Notes under the pieces: generated by a model
What the model was told of the DNA's origin: nothing
What the model saw: only the letters and a program-made list of their open reading frames with translations
Database searches by the model: none
From: Polytrichum commune
Taxonomy: Eukaryota > Streptophyta > Polytrichopsida > Polytrichales > Polytrichaceae
DNA length: 60,000 nucleotides
Direction of reading: 5' to 3'
Assembly: GCA_950295325.1 (NCBI GenBank)
Contig: OX485805.1
Span: forward strand, 50,308,758-50,368,757
Shown: in pieces, positions 1 through 12,200 of the stretch
How positions within the stretch are numbered: position 1 is the stretch's first letter
Layout of the letters: each line of letters opens with the position of its first letter
Program-made: the position numbers and the translations under genes

Positions 1-1674
1 ATTAAATGGCCATATCCCAGTTTTTCTTAAACCAGACTTTTTGTTCTTTGTTGTGAGTGATTTTTCAAGTGCTTGGGATGTCCACTCACATAGATCTGTT
101 TTTTCCACCCTCTTACCTTTGTTGAGCAGGGTCCAAGAGTCTCTAATTTGTCTGAAGGCAGTCTTAAATGGCTTGAAACATGAGACATCCAGAGGTTGTA
201 AGGCATGGGAAGTATGGGATGGTAGTGAAATGATGTCTAACCCTGAATTCATGGCCAATGTCACGACTTCTAGAGTTACATGTGAATTATGGCCATCCAG
301 CACAAGTAAATATCTATTTTCTGCACTAATTCCCACTGTTTTGGTCAAAGTCCCTATGAAATGTGAAATCCATGATTGGAAGAGTCATTTCGTCATCCAT
401 GCATTGGGTTGCATAGCCATCACTGCATCTGGCTCACACTTGCCAACATAGTCCTTCAAGAAATATGTACCCTTCAAGATGTAGAAGTTAGGAATTTTGC
501 CCCCTTCAGTATTGATGCATGATAGAACTGATAGGTGTTCCCTCTAATCTGGCTCAATGGCGTGTACCGATTTAGAGCCCAATTTTGCAAGCACTGTGGC
601 CCCTCCACTCCTCCCAGCTTGTACACCAGATTAATCACAGTTCCAGATGTGTCCAGCAGGGTACTTGAAGGTATTGTACAAGTATTTTAGATTGCAGTAT
701 AGAGTTGCCACAGTATTTGGGCAGAAACCCCTAGCCCTACCAAGTTCTAAGGGTTGGCTCTTCCTAGCAACTAGTTCAGGATGCCTTTGTCTAAAGGACT
801 TCAGCCATGACTTTCCTGGGACTCCAATGTCACTCCAGGGGGTATCCCTAGTCTGAGTAGCTTGTGCCACCTTCAACTTCACTTGTAGTGGAGTTAAAGG
901 GTGGCCCAATTCCTGCATCTTAAAACAATAGTCTACCAATTTTTTTTCCTCACTTTCATTTAGGACAGTTTTTGGCCCTTTCTTCCTTCCCAAAACTGTG
1001 CCAAACAAATGATCTCTAAGAGAGGTTGGGGGAATACCAAACTTGCGAGATGTTGTCCGTATCTTCATGCCTTCATCTGTGATTGCATCCAATGCTTGTT
1101 GAAGTTGTGCACTTGTCCAATTTCCTGTCTTCTTGATTGGAGCCCTTGATTGAATGCCTTGCTCCTCCTGCTGACTTTGTGGCACACCATCCCCTCCTTC
1201 GTGGGTCCCCATATTGATGTTCTCCCCTTCTTCCCTGATCCTAGAAGTGCCTTGTATGCCTGGTGTCCAAGTGGATGTACCACTTCTCAGGTTATACCTC
1301 CTGTTTCCTCCACTCTCTCCGACTGCATTGTTGTGACCTCTATGCAGACCCTCATGGCCATTGGAATTGAAATGCAAGGTTGGTTGAGAATTTCTATATC
1401 TAGTTTTTGCTCCATGCTGAATTCTTGCCATGTAGTCCTCAAAGCCTAGACTATCCTCTGGACTCTGGCCATAACATGACTCTTGTGCATCAAACTGTGT
1501 TTCTTGCACAAAATCCTGGCTACTCTCAAACCCCTCCATCCTCTCCATTTGCTCCACTCCTGATGCATCTAGAACTCCTCCTCTAATAACCTTAGTCCGC
1601 TCCTTCCTAACCCTCCAAAACTGCCTCCTTTGCTCACACAACCAACCAAACTTATAGGCACAATTGTTCCCCAT
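1..1674 (-). pseudogene. pogo/Tigger-like (Tc1/mariner superfamily) transposase, decayed and cut by the window edge
   Basis: A cut-and-paste DNA transposase that would bind terminal inverted repeats and insert at TA. Reading leftwards from the ATG at 1674, the first ~170 residues are polar and low in complexity. Next comes a psq-type helix-turn-helix (start NWTSAQLQQALDAITD), then a CENP-B/Tc5-type DNA-binding segment with WLKSFRQRHPEL. The DDE nuclease follows. Its three acidic residues are all visible in one frame: D in IWNCD (codon 634-636), D in LDGHNSH (295-297) and D in HALQPLDV (187-189). The frame runs on to GIWPFN at base 1, so the C-terminus lies outside the window. Three in-frame stops break it: TAA at 631-633, TAG at 544-546 and TGA at 385-387. 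It is therefore inactive unless stops are bypassed. No matching terminal repeat was found upstream. A 99-bp MITE of the same superfamily sits at 13287-13385. Confidence 0.85.
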
Positions 1675-2040
1675 GACTTTTAATTAAGAGCAAACCGTCA
1701 CTCTAAGCCCACGTTGTGGTTCCCAAAAATGATCATCTTTATTCAAAAATCACCCCCCAATATGTTCAATTTATGAGCCGCAAGGAATTAACCTCAACCG
1801 CCTAGGATCCGGTTTCCGCTCAACGACCCTGCATTTTTCATCCACAGAGACCCCCCACCCCAACTAAGGAAGGACCTATAACCGACCATGACGCCTAAAA
1901 GCACCTCTGTGGTCGCTTTTGCGCTCCCCCCAAGTCACCTTCTGGTCAGCTGACACTGTTCGTAGGGGTCGGAATTACAACCCGCTCGGAAATATGAGCC
2001 TCTACCTTAAGTAGGAGAAGGTTAAGGGGTTGTGGTCTTG
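1675..2040. other. No gene seen; upstream flank of the transposase
   Basis: Moderately GC-rich sequence with several short C-runs. It may hold the promoter or 5' part of the minus-strand transposon. I found no ORF, RNA gene or terminal repeat in it. Confidence 0.4.
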
Positions 2041-2045
2041 GGTGC

Positions 2046-2127
2046 CCTCTCCTCCTCCTCCCTCCTCTTTTTTCTTCTTCTTCTTCCTCTCTTCTCCTCT
2101 CCTCTCTCTCTCTCCCCCTCCTCTCTA
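2046..2127. repeat. Pyrimidine (CT/CTT/CCT) microsatellite tract
   Basis: About 80 bases of almost pure C and T on the plus strand, made of mixed CTC, TTC and CT units. It is a simple-sequence tract that could form triplex DNA; no function is implied. Confidence 0.85.
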
Positions 2128-2165
2128 GGATTTTGAGCTCTTAGAGTTAGAAAGAAAGTGTGTGA

Positions 2166-2300
2166 ATTAGTAAGTGGGTATTAGGGGAGTTAGTATAATT
2201 AGGTAGGAAGATTAGTAAGAGGGTATTAGGGGAGTTAGTGTAATTAGGTAGGAGGGTTAGTAAGAAGGTCTTGGGGAGATTATTGAGATCAGGTAGGGGC
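2166..2300. repeat. 45-bp minisatellite, three copies
   Basis: Three tandem units begin at 2166, 2211 and 2256. Each opens with (A/G)TTAGTAAG and contains a G-rich stretch plus TTAGGTAGG. The third unit is the most diverged. Confidence 0.85.
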
Positions 2301-2317
2301 TTAGTATGAAAAATGGG

Positions 2318-2582
2318 GGCAGCAGCTGCCGAGACTGGCCTAAGGAGCAGACTCAAAGATTAAACTGTTGGGCAGCAGCTACCGAGAAAGGCCTAAGGGC
2401 AGAGTTGAGGATTAAACTGGTTGGTCATCAACTGCCGAGAATGGCCTAAGGGCAGAGTTGAGGATTAAACTGGTTGGGCAGCAGCTGCCGAGACTGGCCT
2501 AAGGAGCAGAGTCAAAGATTAAATTGTTGGGCAGCAGCTGCCGAAGACGGCCATAGGCAGCAGATTCGAAAACCTTGAGGGA
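2318..2582. repeat. About 53-bp minisatellite, five copies
   Basis: Units start at 2318, 2371, 2423, 2477 and 2530, so the period is 52-54 bp. The core is GGCAGCAGCTGCCGAGA followed by GGCC and an AGATTAAACTG-like tail. The core GCAGCTGC is itself palindromic. It abuts the 45-bp array, so two unrelated minisatellites lie back to back. Confidence 0.85.
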
Positions 2583-2962
2583 TTTAGTTAGAGGACTAAA
2601 AGGGGGACAAGGTGACATAAAGGGGGGAGCCCGTGGTGCCACATTAGACTAGATGATAGATAGTGATTAGGTTGTCACTTAATATTAGTTTAAATAATTA
2701 GTTCATTAGTAAGCTAGGAGGACAAGAATTATTGGATGGTAGGATTAGCGGTTGAATTTGGGGTGTGATAGATATTGGGGTCGCAATAGGGGGTGTTATG
2801 ATTGTGATAATAGAGAAGAGCGTTTGTCAACGCTTGTAATATTATCATGGGATGGATTGGTGTGCAATGATTGATGGGAAATGTGATGGATGTTTACGAA
2901 GTTGGGAAGAAGGAGTTATGTAAACGTGAATGTGATCCCCATTCCCTCACCCGGACTAGGAC
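2583..2962. other. No gene seen; left flank of the LTR retrotransposon
   Basis: No coding or RNA feature was recognised. The last ~40 bases carry CCCGGACTAGGAC, which continues after the retrotransposon at 19624 and is repeated at about 20700. The insertion therefore split one member of an older direct repeat. Confidence 0.5.
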
Positions 2963-4978
2963 TGTAATGACAATTTTTGAGCTTTTTGGACCAATTCTTA
3001 GTTTAAGTGAGAAACCAGTTATTTTTGGGCTTCTTAAATAGGAGTTAGTAGATATGAATGGGGCTATAGACTGGAAGTTCCAAAAGTAACCGAAAAGAAG
3101 TTATGGCTTCCTTGTAGAAGTCTCTTGAGGATTGGGAGGCTATTGTATGGAAGGAGAGGAGGCATGAGAGGGGGAGAGAGAGATTTTTTGCATATGGCTA
3201 TGGACTTTTTCTGATATTTTTTGTGAATGCTTATGAACATATACTTTTGGAGAGAAAATATATACTTTAACACATGCGTGTGATTCGCATGTGACCAATC
3301 TATCGTCTGATTGCAGGCTTGTATTGTTAGTCTATTTCCAGGGGGTTTGTACTGGAAGGGAGAGGCATATATGTAATTTCAAAGTAGTGACTGAGTTGAG
3401 AGTTAACTTGTAAATCTGGCCGGAAAGATTCCTGTTCTTCATAATGTTTGTGGGATTCATACTGTGATCGATGTTGAGGATAGCCTGATATTAAGTGCGA
3501 TTAGAAATGTCTGTGAGAAGAATGAGTGTAAGGACGTTGATACTCTGTACTCCTTGTTTTCCTGGATTCGGTCGATTAGCTTAAGTAAGCCTCAGTGATT
3601 GATGGGTGTGAGTTATCGTAACCCGACTTTCTCGCTGTTTTAATTAGAGAAAGGAGATAGATCCGCATTGAATTATATGGTGAATTATGAGTGAAAACGT
3701 GTATGAAGATCTGCTGAGATTGCAGCCCAGGCCATGGTTTAATCTCCATACTCTATCTTTCATACCTGCCCAAGAATACAAGTCATGACAATGGTCTGTA
3801 GAGAATGGGGATACAGTGAATAATGGTTAGGAGTGATTTGGGGAACTGGACATTAAGCGGAGAGATTGATTAATTTATCTGGGAGTAGCTCTCATTAATT
3901 GCCGCGTGTTCTGTAATCATCTGAAAGCATTGATTGAGGAAATCTGTGGGCAGAGATTGGTTGAGATCCTAGTGCTTGCAAGTCGAACCGGTTTACATGT
4001 TGACATCCTTCGGTTTCTCTATCTTAATTTGAGGCACAATCACATTGGTCAAGGAACAATATTATTGTCTTCTTTCCGTAAATGAAGAGATTGTTTCCTT
4101 AAAGTCTATGATGGGGGTTGAAAGGACAACATATTGAGACTATTGACTTTGAAAGATGAACTCGAAGTGGAGGAACCGAATGGACGTGCTGTTTACGTGG
4201 TAAGTAAATGTGGTTAAATGGTTTACTCATTGATTTCGTAAGGAAATGAATACTAATGTAGAGTTTTACTATTTCTTTGGGAATTGAATTATTCCTTGAC
4301 ATAATAATCGTCATTGACATATCTTGAGGATTAAAATGTATAAGATTTAAGGATGTGCATTTGGAACACTAATGGAAATCTATGAGCTTAAGAGTGTTGT
4401 GAGCCTGTGTTAACCGCATATGTGGTTTGGACTTATTGTCTTGAGGAACGAGACGTTGATTACTTTGGCCGATATCAGACCATTGTCGGACTGCATAACT
4501 AAAAAGTGAATTTAATCAAAAGCGACTGTCTATCCTGAAAGGATTACAGCACTGACCTTTTCAAGTTACATTAAAAGGGTTTAATCAATGAAAGACTATG
4601 GTCTACACCAGAGTGCCCTTGGCTTTGGTAAAAAGACAAAAATGGGATACTATTGCAAGACTATTGACTATGGCTGTGCCTATGATTTTGCACCGCACTC
4701 AGTCCAATTAAAATGAACTCACTGCCAGACTATTGACTGGGAAATTAGTGTGAGGTGTGAGACTGTCACATTTGCATGTACTAACATGGAGTGATTTTTA
4801 GAGTTTTTATCCCTTACCCACAAGCCAATTGTCGGTCCTAAACCAAAGTGAAGTGATATAACCTTGTGTTTTCCCTAATAACTCTTATCTAAGACACCTA
4901 GATGATATAGAAATCACCTTTTAAGTCTTCCCTGATTGTTTCCCTGGGTTTTTGTTTGTAACCAAAAAGCTAACTACA
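2963..4978 (+). repeat. 5' LTR (2,016 bp)
   Basis: It starts TG and ends CA, as LTRs do. It is identical in length to the copy at 17608-19623, with one difference seen by eye. It should contain the promoter and polyadenylation site, but I did not fix the U3/R/U5 borders. It carries repeated AGACTATTGACT-like words (near 4136, 4661 and 4731) and a motif around 3984-4020 that recurs outside the element. Confidence 0.95.
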
Positions 4979-4981
4979 TTT

Positions 4982-4999
4982 TGGCGCCGCTGCCGGGGA
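4982..4999 (+). promoter_or_regulatory. Primer binding site, tRNA-Asp type
   Basis: TGGCGCCGCTGCCGGGGA begins three bases after the 5' LTR. It is complementary to the 3' end of plant tRNA-Asp(GTC) as I remember it, with one mismatch (C for T at the tenth base). Minus-strand cDNA synthesis would start here. tRNA-Asp priming is usual for Athila elements. Confidence 0.85.
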
Positions 5000-5220
5000 A
5001 GGCTTCGGTCGATTTAAGTCTAGGTAGATAAGTCGGTTAGGAAATACTAATAGGCTTGAATTTTGGATAAGGAATCTTAATTAAGACTTTGGGAAATCTA
5101 GAAAAGTGAAGAAATAAGTTGTCAACTATTTCTGAAACTTTACCACGATCCTAAAGTAATAATTGATATTCACAATTATCTCAAAACCCAAATGCCTGGA
5201 GTTAAGCAAATGTCTATTTT

Positions 5221-5604
5221 ATGGATGAACCTAAGATATGGAAATCTAGAGGTCATCGAAATTCATTAAATTACCCTTTAAAATATACACCCTTTGGACT
5301 TTCTGAGAGTACCTTGGGAGAGTTAAATCTTGTCGGCTTCGAGGAAGCCGTTGAGAGAATTGTCAAGCGAGTCTGTAAGTGTCATCTTGAAACAACACAT
5401 GACTCGTTATTTGAAAAGAAACAAATTGAGAGTGCTTGTCAAACAGAGTCCCGTCCCCAAATAGTGTGTCGGAATTGTAAAGGTCTAGGACACTACTCGA
5501 GGGATTGTGAAGTGAAAAAGTTGAAGTCTAAAACTAAAAGTGTAGAAAGGTGGAAGTCAAAAGTGTTAACCCGTACAATTGGGTTACAAGCTGACTTCTT
5601 ATGA
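5221..5604 (+). CDS. Small leader ORF with one CCHC zinc knuckle
   Basis: A 127-codon ATG ORF about 220 bases after the primer site and ahead of gag. The N-terminal half is unrecognised. Residues 83-96 are a CX2CX4HX4C retroviral-type knuckle (CRNCKGLGHYSRDC). A basic stretch rich in Lys and Ser follows. A nucleic-acid-binding role is likely for the knuckle. It may be a separate gag-like accessory protein, or a leftover of a longer gag whose N-terminal part was separated from gag-pol by stops. It is in the same frame as gag-pol, but a TGA at 6202-6204 lies between them. Confidence 0.55.
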   Translation: MDEPKIWKSRGHRNSLNYPLKYTPFGLSESTLGELNLVGFEEAVERIVKRVCKCHLETTHDSLFEKKQIESACQTESRPQIVCRNCKGLGHYSRDCEVKKLKSKTKSVERWKSKVLTRTIGLQADFL

Positions 5605-5626
5605 GTGAATTATCTTTGACACTAAT

Positions 5627-6187
5627 GTGTCCATTACCAAAATGTGGCCATGGGAGCTTAACTCACAAGAGGTGAGCACCCTTGAGAGTGAGTTATACCA
5701 AGGACCCCATTTGTTTACGGCTTTATATCGTTTTTATAAAGCATCATTCTGGGGAGTTGGAATCCACATAGGACCAAACCACCCCATTTACCCAAAGGGA
5801 TTTTTAGCCAACTTTCGTAACTTACCCCTTCACCTTCAAGAAAAGATATTGAATAAGATCTGGAATAAGGGTGAGGGTTTTAATGAAATCATTATTAACA
5901 AAGGATATCCTAGGTTGAGAGTTGACCTGAGATTTTTGTTTCTTATTTACAGCCAATATAAGGCCGACAACTTTCCAATCAACAAGTTTGGTTACGGTTG
6001 TTGGAACGGAGGGCTTTTCACTAGCAATGAAGCTCGCTTTTATTACGGACCTTTCGATCCTTGTTCAAGTGTCAACATACCCGATTTCTCCGATTCCTCA
6101 CTTCAAGGCAAAAACTTTGTAAATTTTGCAAAATTGTTCTTGAATGGAAGAAGGCGGATTGGGTACAATAGGCAAAATAGGACGTAG
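5627..6187 (+). CDS. Unrecognised leader ORF between primer site and gag
   Basis: An open frame of 186 codons from a GTG; the first ATG is at 5642, giving 181 residues. It is rich in aromatics (HLFTALYRFYKASFWGVGIH; CWNGGLF) and ends in a basic RRRIGYNRQNR tail. I recognise no domain. The codon content looks protein-like, not random. It lies in a different frame from the ORF before it and from gag-pol after it. It could be an accessory protein, a spliced exon, or a remnant of an N-terminal gag extension. Confidence 0.45.
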   Translation: MSITKMWPWELNSQEVSTLESELYQGPHLFTALYRFYKASFWGVGIHIGPNHPIYPKGFLANFRNLPLHLQEKILNKIWNKGEGFNEIIINKGYPRLRVDLRFLFLIYSQYKADNFPINKFGYGCWNGGLFTSNEARFYYGPFDPCSSVNIPDFSDSSLQGKNFVNFAKLFLNGRRRIGYNRQNRT

Positions 6188-6204
6188 GGTCTAGTTACGT
6201 ATGA

Positions 6205-9200
6205 TCACATGCAACTTCCATACTGGAAACTGCACATGAAAGATCACACGCACAAACAGCCTCAGTAAGAAAAGCAGCCAATGACAAGGCTAGAGAGGAT
6301 CGTGCACGTGCTAGGGATTATCAGAAGAAGAAAGCTGAAAGAAGAAAGAGTTGGTTGAGGTCTGTCATTAAGTTGCAAAAAGAACAGTTTGACACTGAAC
6401 CAAAGGTAGCGAGTCCAAACCCTATAGAAAATAAAAGTCAAGAGGAAACATTATCACCTCTTAAACCTCAACAACTTTATTTTGGTTCAACTTCAGATAG
6501 TTCCCAAGTAGTGACACCTCAACACCCTTTACTTCCTTCTTATTCAACACCTCCACCCTTACCAACCCCAATACTAATACAACCTTTTATACCACTACCT
6601 TTACCGTCACCAGTACCTCCATTTATAATGGCTAATATACCTGGTGCCCCACGGATTCATAACATAGTACATATCCCTTATTTCCTCGGGAGACCAGGAT
6701 CAGATCCTGATACTCATGTGGCAAAGTTTGAAATTACATGCCAGGCTAATGATGTCCCGGCTGCTAAATTTCAAGAAGTTTTTGCTGCGTCATTGCAAGA
6801 AGATGCCTTTGCATGGTATCAGAGACAACCCGCATTTGCTAACTGGAATGCATTGAAAACTGCATTCCTGGCTCACTTTAGACCCTTAGGCTTTGCCACG
6901 AGTCTAAAAGAGAAATTGCGAACTGTTAGAATGGGCATCAACGAGAGAGTTGATAACTATTATGGCAGGATGCAAGATATTTTGCAACGTATGGGAAATC
7001 ACCAAATCCCAGATGATTTCCTTATGAGTATATTCATAGGTGGTTTATATCCCATGGAGTTGAGAACCTATGTCAAGGAGGGAGCCACCGCTACATATGC
7101 CCAAGCATATGCTAGAGCAAAAACTTGGGAGGAATGTAGATTGGAGAATGAATTGGTCCTTTATACCGATAACACTTATTCCAATAATCCAATTCCCTCA
7201 CACTCGGGAACTTTTCCCATCAATGAGAATAACCAATATTATGTTACTGACGCACCATACGTGCGAAACCCAACTGCACAGTTGTATACACAACCTGCCA
7301 TTAACAAGGCTCCTCAACAAGAACCCATGAGTGATAAATATGATAATGCCATATGGAATCTGACGAAACAGTTGTCAGAATTGTCAGTTAAGGTAGCCAA
7401 CAACAGACCTAAGAGACCTCAACCCACAGAAGAGCGACATAACGTGTGGTGTCATAATTGTAAAGGTCAAGGACACCTTGCCAATGAGTGTCCTACCCCA
7501 AAGGGGTTTAGAACCAAGTGTATATTTTGTGGTGGAAATCATGCAGTCCAAGAGTGTTGGAACCTTAAACAACAGAAGGTTGTTAATCAGGTCGATAGTA
7601 GTCAATCTCGTCCTTGGCAACAAGAACGGAATGGACCAGGACCTAACGCCAGTTATAATCCTAAAAGGAATTTTAACCGTCGTCCAGTACCCTTGAGTTT
7701 TCAGGGACGTCCCAATTGGAATCAACGAAATGATTCTTCCAATTGGAACGGACCTCCTCAATATAATCAAAACTATCAGAGGTTCGATTCAAACCCCGAT
7801 GACTCGAGGAAATATCCTGTTTGTTATAGGTGTAAGGAACTCGGTCATTACGCCAACAACTGTCCAAACCCTAAGAAACCACAGGATTATGTTCCTTTGT
7901 GTGGCAACTGCAAGACAGCAGGACACCCCACAGATGAGTGTCCCCATCCTAAGAAGGATTACCCTCCTAATGAAAGAGATTGGAAAAAGGGAAAACGAGT
8001 GAGAATCCAAGATCCGGAGGATGAGGAAGAGGGTGCTCGAAATGTAAATCACATTCAGCATTTTTCTACCCCATCATCTAGGGCACAAAATGTCAATGTT
8101 GTAACAACACGGTCTAAAGGTCCACCTGAACCTTATCCCATTATTGATGAAAATAGCAGTGAGCCAAGTGCCGAGGAATTACGGGATAACATAAGAGGAG
8201 ACGATCCAAGAAATAAGTTGATAATAGAACCCAACGCGATTCCAAAGTCTGATGTTATGCCTACGACCTTGCCAAGCATCGAATTGGTTCAACCAGTGCC
8301 TATATCTTTCCCAACACCGCCGGTTCCTCCAAAACCCTACACCATTTTGGAAAGGACACCTACGTCAGTTAACCCACAAAGTAGGCCCACGGAAGTCAAG
8401 TCTAAACCGATGCCCTATCAAATACCCCATGTGAGGAATTTAAAGTCTAGGTCAAGTTCAAAGCAACCTCGGACCATGGAACTAGCTAAGGGGTTGCAAC
8501 AATATGATATTATGCAAGACTTGGATAACCTCCACCCTCATATCACTATGAGACAACTTTTGGCAATTGTGCCTCAATGTCGTACCACACTCGGTTCGGC
8601 AATGATCCGCAAGAGGGCCAAAGTTGTGGAAGTTAACGACGTAACCCTCAGTCAAGACCCCGGTGCACCTGCAGTGGATGTCATAATTGATGGAGTGATG
8701 GTAGCGGGATTTCAAGTCGATACCGGATCTAGTGTCAATCTTATGAGTATAGAGACAATGAAAGAATTAGGACTCACTAATATGGTTCCTACTTCAATCA
8801 TTCTCAAAATGGCGGACCATACTCGTACTAAACCCTTAGGCCAATTACCCCAAGTACCAGTCCAAATCGCTGGCCGGGAATACAAAATTGATTTTGTTGT
8901 ATTCCGAACCACTGATGCCATACAACCTATACCTGGAATATTAGGGAGACCTTGGTTAATTGTGGCAGAAGCCAAAGAAGATTGGGGTAAAGGCACCCTA
9001 ACATTAGGCAAAGGCAAGGATAAAATGGTCTTACCTTTGTTTCCTACCCGTTATCAAGGAGAGACTCAGGATGAGGGAACTGAATTCACCACTGATGGAT
9101 ATGAGACCGAGTCAGATGATACTCCAATTCAGTCTATTCATAATGTGGGTAGACACCAGAGAGCCTATAATCCCGTAGGGATAGGAGAATATTTTATCTC

Positions 9201-12200
9201 TATGAAAGATGATGATTCTGATAATGCCATCTTAAGTTGGCAGAATTCTTGTCCAGTTAATAATGTTACCACGGTTGCTGAACCACAACCTCGGGATAAA
9301 ACCTTATTAACACCCAACCCTAAGAAACGGTCTACCCCATTAAAAGAATTTGAGAGTAAATTACCATCTTTTGAGGAAGAATGGGAGGATGCCATGTTCT
9401 CTTATAATGCACCTATTAAGAGTTATGTGTCAAAAGATGTCTACAAAGAAATGAATCTAGGAACCGAGGAAGTTCCTAAGATCATTAAAGTTCACGAGAA
9501 ATTATCCAAAACCGAATGGCAGTATTGGTATAATTTCTTCAAAAGGAATATTAAAGTCTTTGCGTGGACTTATAAGGATTTGAGAGGAGTCCCTCCTGAA
9601 GTATGTGAACATAAGATCGTACTTGAGGAAGGGACTACCCCAGTGAGACAAAGACAGTATCGGATGAATCCTAAATATTCCTTAATGGTCAAAGAAGAAA
9701 TTGATAAACTTCTCGAGGCAGGGTTTATTTACAAAGTCCCTTATAGTGAGTGGGTGTCACCCATCGTTGTAGTACCTAAAAAGAATGGGAAATTAAGAAT
9801 TTGTCAAGATTTCCGGAGACTCAATAGCGTCACCCGGAAGGACTATTTCCCTTTACCTTTTACCGACACCATGTTGGATGCAGTGGCGGGTTACAAACGC
9901 TACTCATTTATGGACGGATTTTCTGGGTATAACCAAATCCGAATCTTTGAATCACACCGTTGGTATACAACTTTTACCACAGATTGGGGTACCTTTGCTT
10001 ACATTGTAATGCCATTTGGGTTATGCAATGCCCCTGCTACTTTCCAACGTGTCATGACTGAAGCCTTTCAGGAATATCTCCGTAAATTCATGGAAATTTT
10101 TTTGGATGATTTTGCTGTCTTTGGTGATGATAAAAACCACGCAGATTATCTCCAAAAATGTTTCGATAAATGCATGGAGTTTGGCATTTCAATTAATGCC
10201 GCAAAGTCAATCTTTCTAGTGCCTTTTGGAAGACTGGTAGGACACATTGTGTCTGAACAAGGCATAGCAACTGACCCTGATAAGATAGCAAACATTGTAT
10301 CTTTGCCTATTCCTACTACTATTACGGAGGTCAAAGGATTCCTAGGACACACTGGTTATTATAGGAGATTTATCTTCCGGTATGCAATAATTGCAATGCC
10401 TTTGACCGAACTGCTTAAGAAAGGTGATGAAGCTCCAGTTTGGACTTCAGCCTGTACACATGCCTTCAATACACTAAAAAGAAAATTAGTGTCAGCTCCA
10501 ATTTTGATACCCCCTAATTGGGAGAAAGATTTTCATATATTTGTTGATGCCTCCAATGTAGCAATTGGATCAGTCCTAAGTCAGAAAGATGAGAAAGGAC
10601 ATGACCACCCCATTTACTTTGCGAGTCGTCAGTTGGTACAAGCTGAGAGAAACTATACTGTCACTGAACGTGAGGCTCTCGGCATGATATTTTCCGTCCA
10701 GAAGTTCCGTCATTATCTCTTGGGAAACAACTTTGTATTTCACGTAGATCATGATGCATTGAAATATATGATTAACAAACCCCAATTGAGTGGAAGAATA
10801 GCCAGGTGGGTATTACTTTTGCAAGAATTTAACTTCACAGTCGAAGTTAGACCGGGCAAGAGTCATGCCAACGCAGACCACCTTTCGAGATTAAAAGAAG
10901 ACTCTGGATCAGAACCCATAGATGATTCGTTTCCAGACGCCCAATTATTTTATATTGATGTCATTCCTCACGAGTATGCAGAAATAATTGAATATTTACA
11001 AAGCCACAAATTCCCTCCGGACTTTACTGAAAAACAGAAACGGCGATTGATTTTCAAAGCCATGCCTTATACCATTATTGCTGACACCTTGTATAAGAAA
11101 GGGAAAGATGAGGTCTTACGTCGTTGTGTCACTAGTTCCGAGATTCCTTTAATTCTAAAAGAGTGTCACGATAACATGGCAGGAGGTCACTTTGCAGGAG
11201 ATGTCACTGCTAGAAAGATATTGCAAAGTGGTTATTGGTGGCCCACTCTTTTCGCTGACTGCACCACATACACAAGACAATGTGATGTGTGTCAGAGAAT
11301 TGGAAAACCAACAGACTCTTCCGCAATGCCACTTACACCCATCCTAGCCCTTGCACCATTCGAGAAGTGGGGAATTGATTTTGTTGGACCCATTAACCCT
11401 CCCAGTCGTCATGGGAGATATCAGTATATTCTAGTGGCTACAGACTACGTTACTAAATGGGCAGAAGCAGAGGCCACTAGAAAAGATGATAAACATGTTG
11501 TAGCTAAGTTTCTAAGAGAGAAAATCTTATCACGTTATGGTTGTCCAAAGGAATTGGTAAGTGATCGAGGGACACACTTTGTAAACGATGTCATTAAAGA
11601 ACTCACCGAGAAGTATAAAATTAAACATCGTCTAACATCCCCATATCACCCACGAGCCAATGGACAAACCGAGAAGAGTAATGGGATTTTGTGTAAGATC
11701 ATTACTAAGACAGTCCAAAACTCTATGACTGATTGGGATAGCAAGTTGTTAGATGCATTATGGGCTTATCGAACAGCCTATAAAGTCACAACTAAGTTCA
11801 CCCCTTTTCAATTAGTTTATGGTCAAGAAGCTATCCTACCCGTGGAGTTGGAATTACCTTCTTTACGCATTGCTGTGGATGCAAGATTGAGTGATGAGGA
11901 ATCCCTCCAAGAACGGATAGCAATGTTAGAAAGATTGGATGAGGTCAGAAACCAAGCCTATTTGAATATGGCAGCCATTCAAAAATGGCGTAAAACTTAT
12001 TATGATAGCAAAATGAAATCTAAAACAATAACCGCAGAAGATTTAGTTTTACTATATGATAGTCGCTTTCAAAAGTTTCCAGGCAAATTCAAACTACATT
12101 GGATGGGCCCCTATCAAGTTAAAATGGCTCATGATAATGGGTCATTTGAATTGGTGGATTTTGAAGGCATACCTCTGCCCACGCGGATCAACGGCTATCG

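Noticed and set aside
41-1449. Plus-strand ORFs opposite the pogo-like transposase
   Set aside because: They are antisense shadows; the minus frame carries the HTH and the DDE triad.
3064-4320. Minus-strand ORFs inside the LTR (repeated at 17709-18965)
   Set aside because: Their exact repetition only reflects LTR identity; low complexity and no domain.
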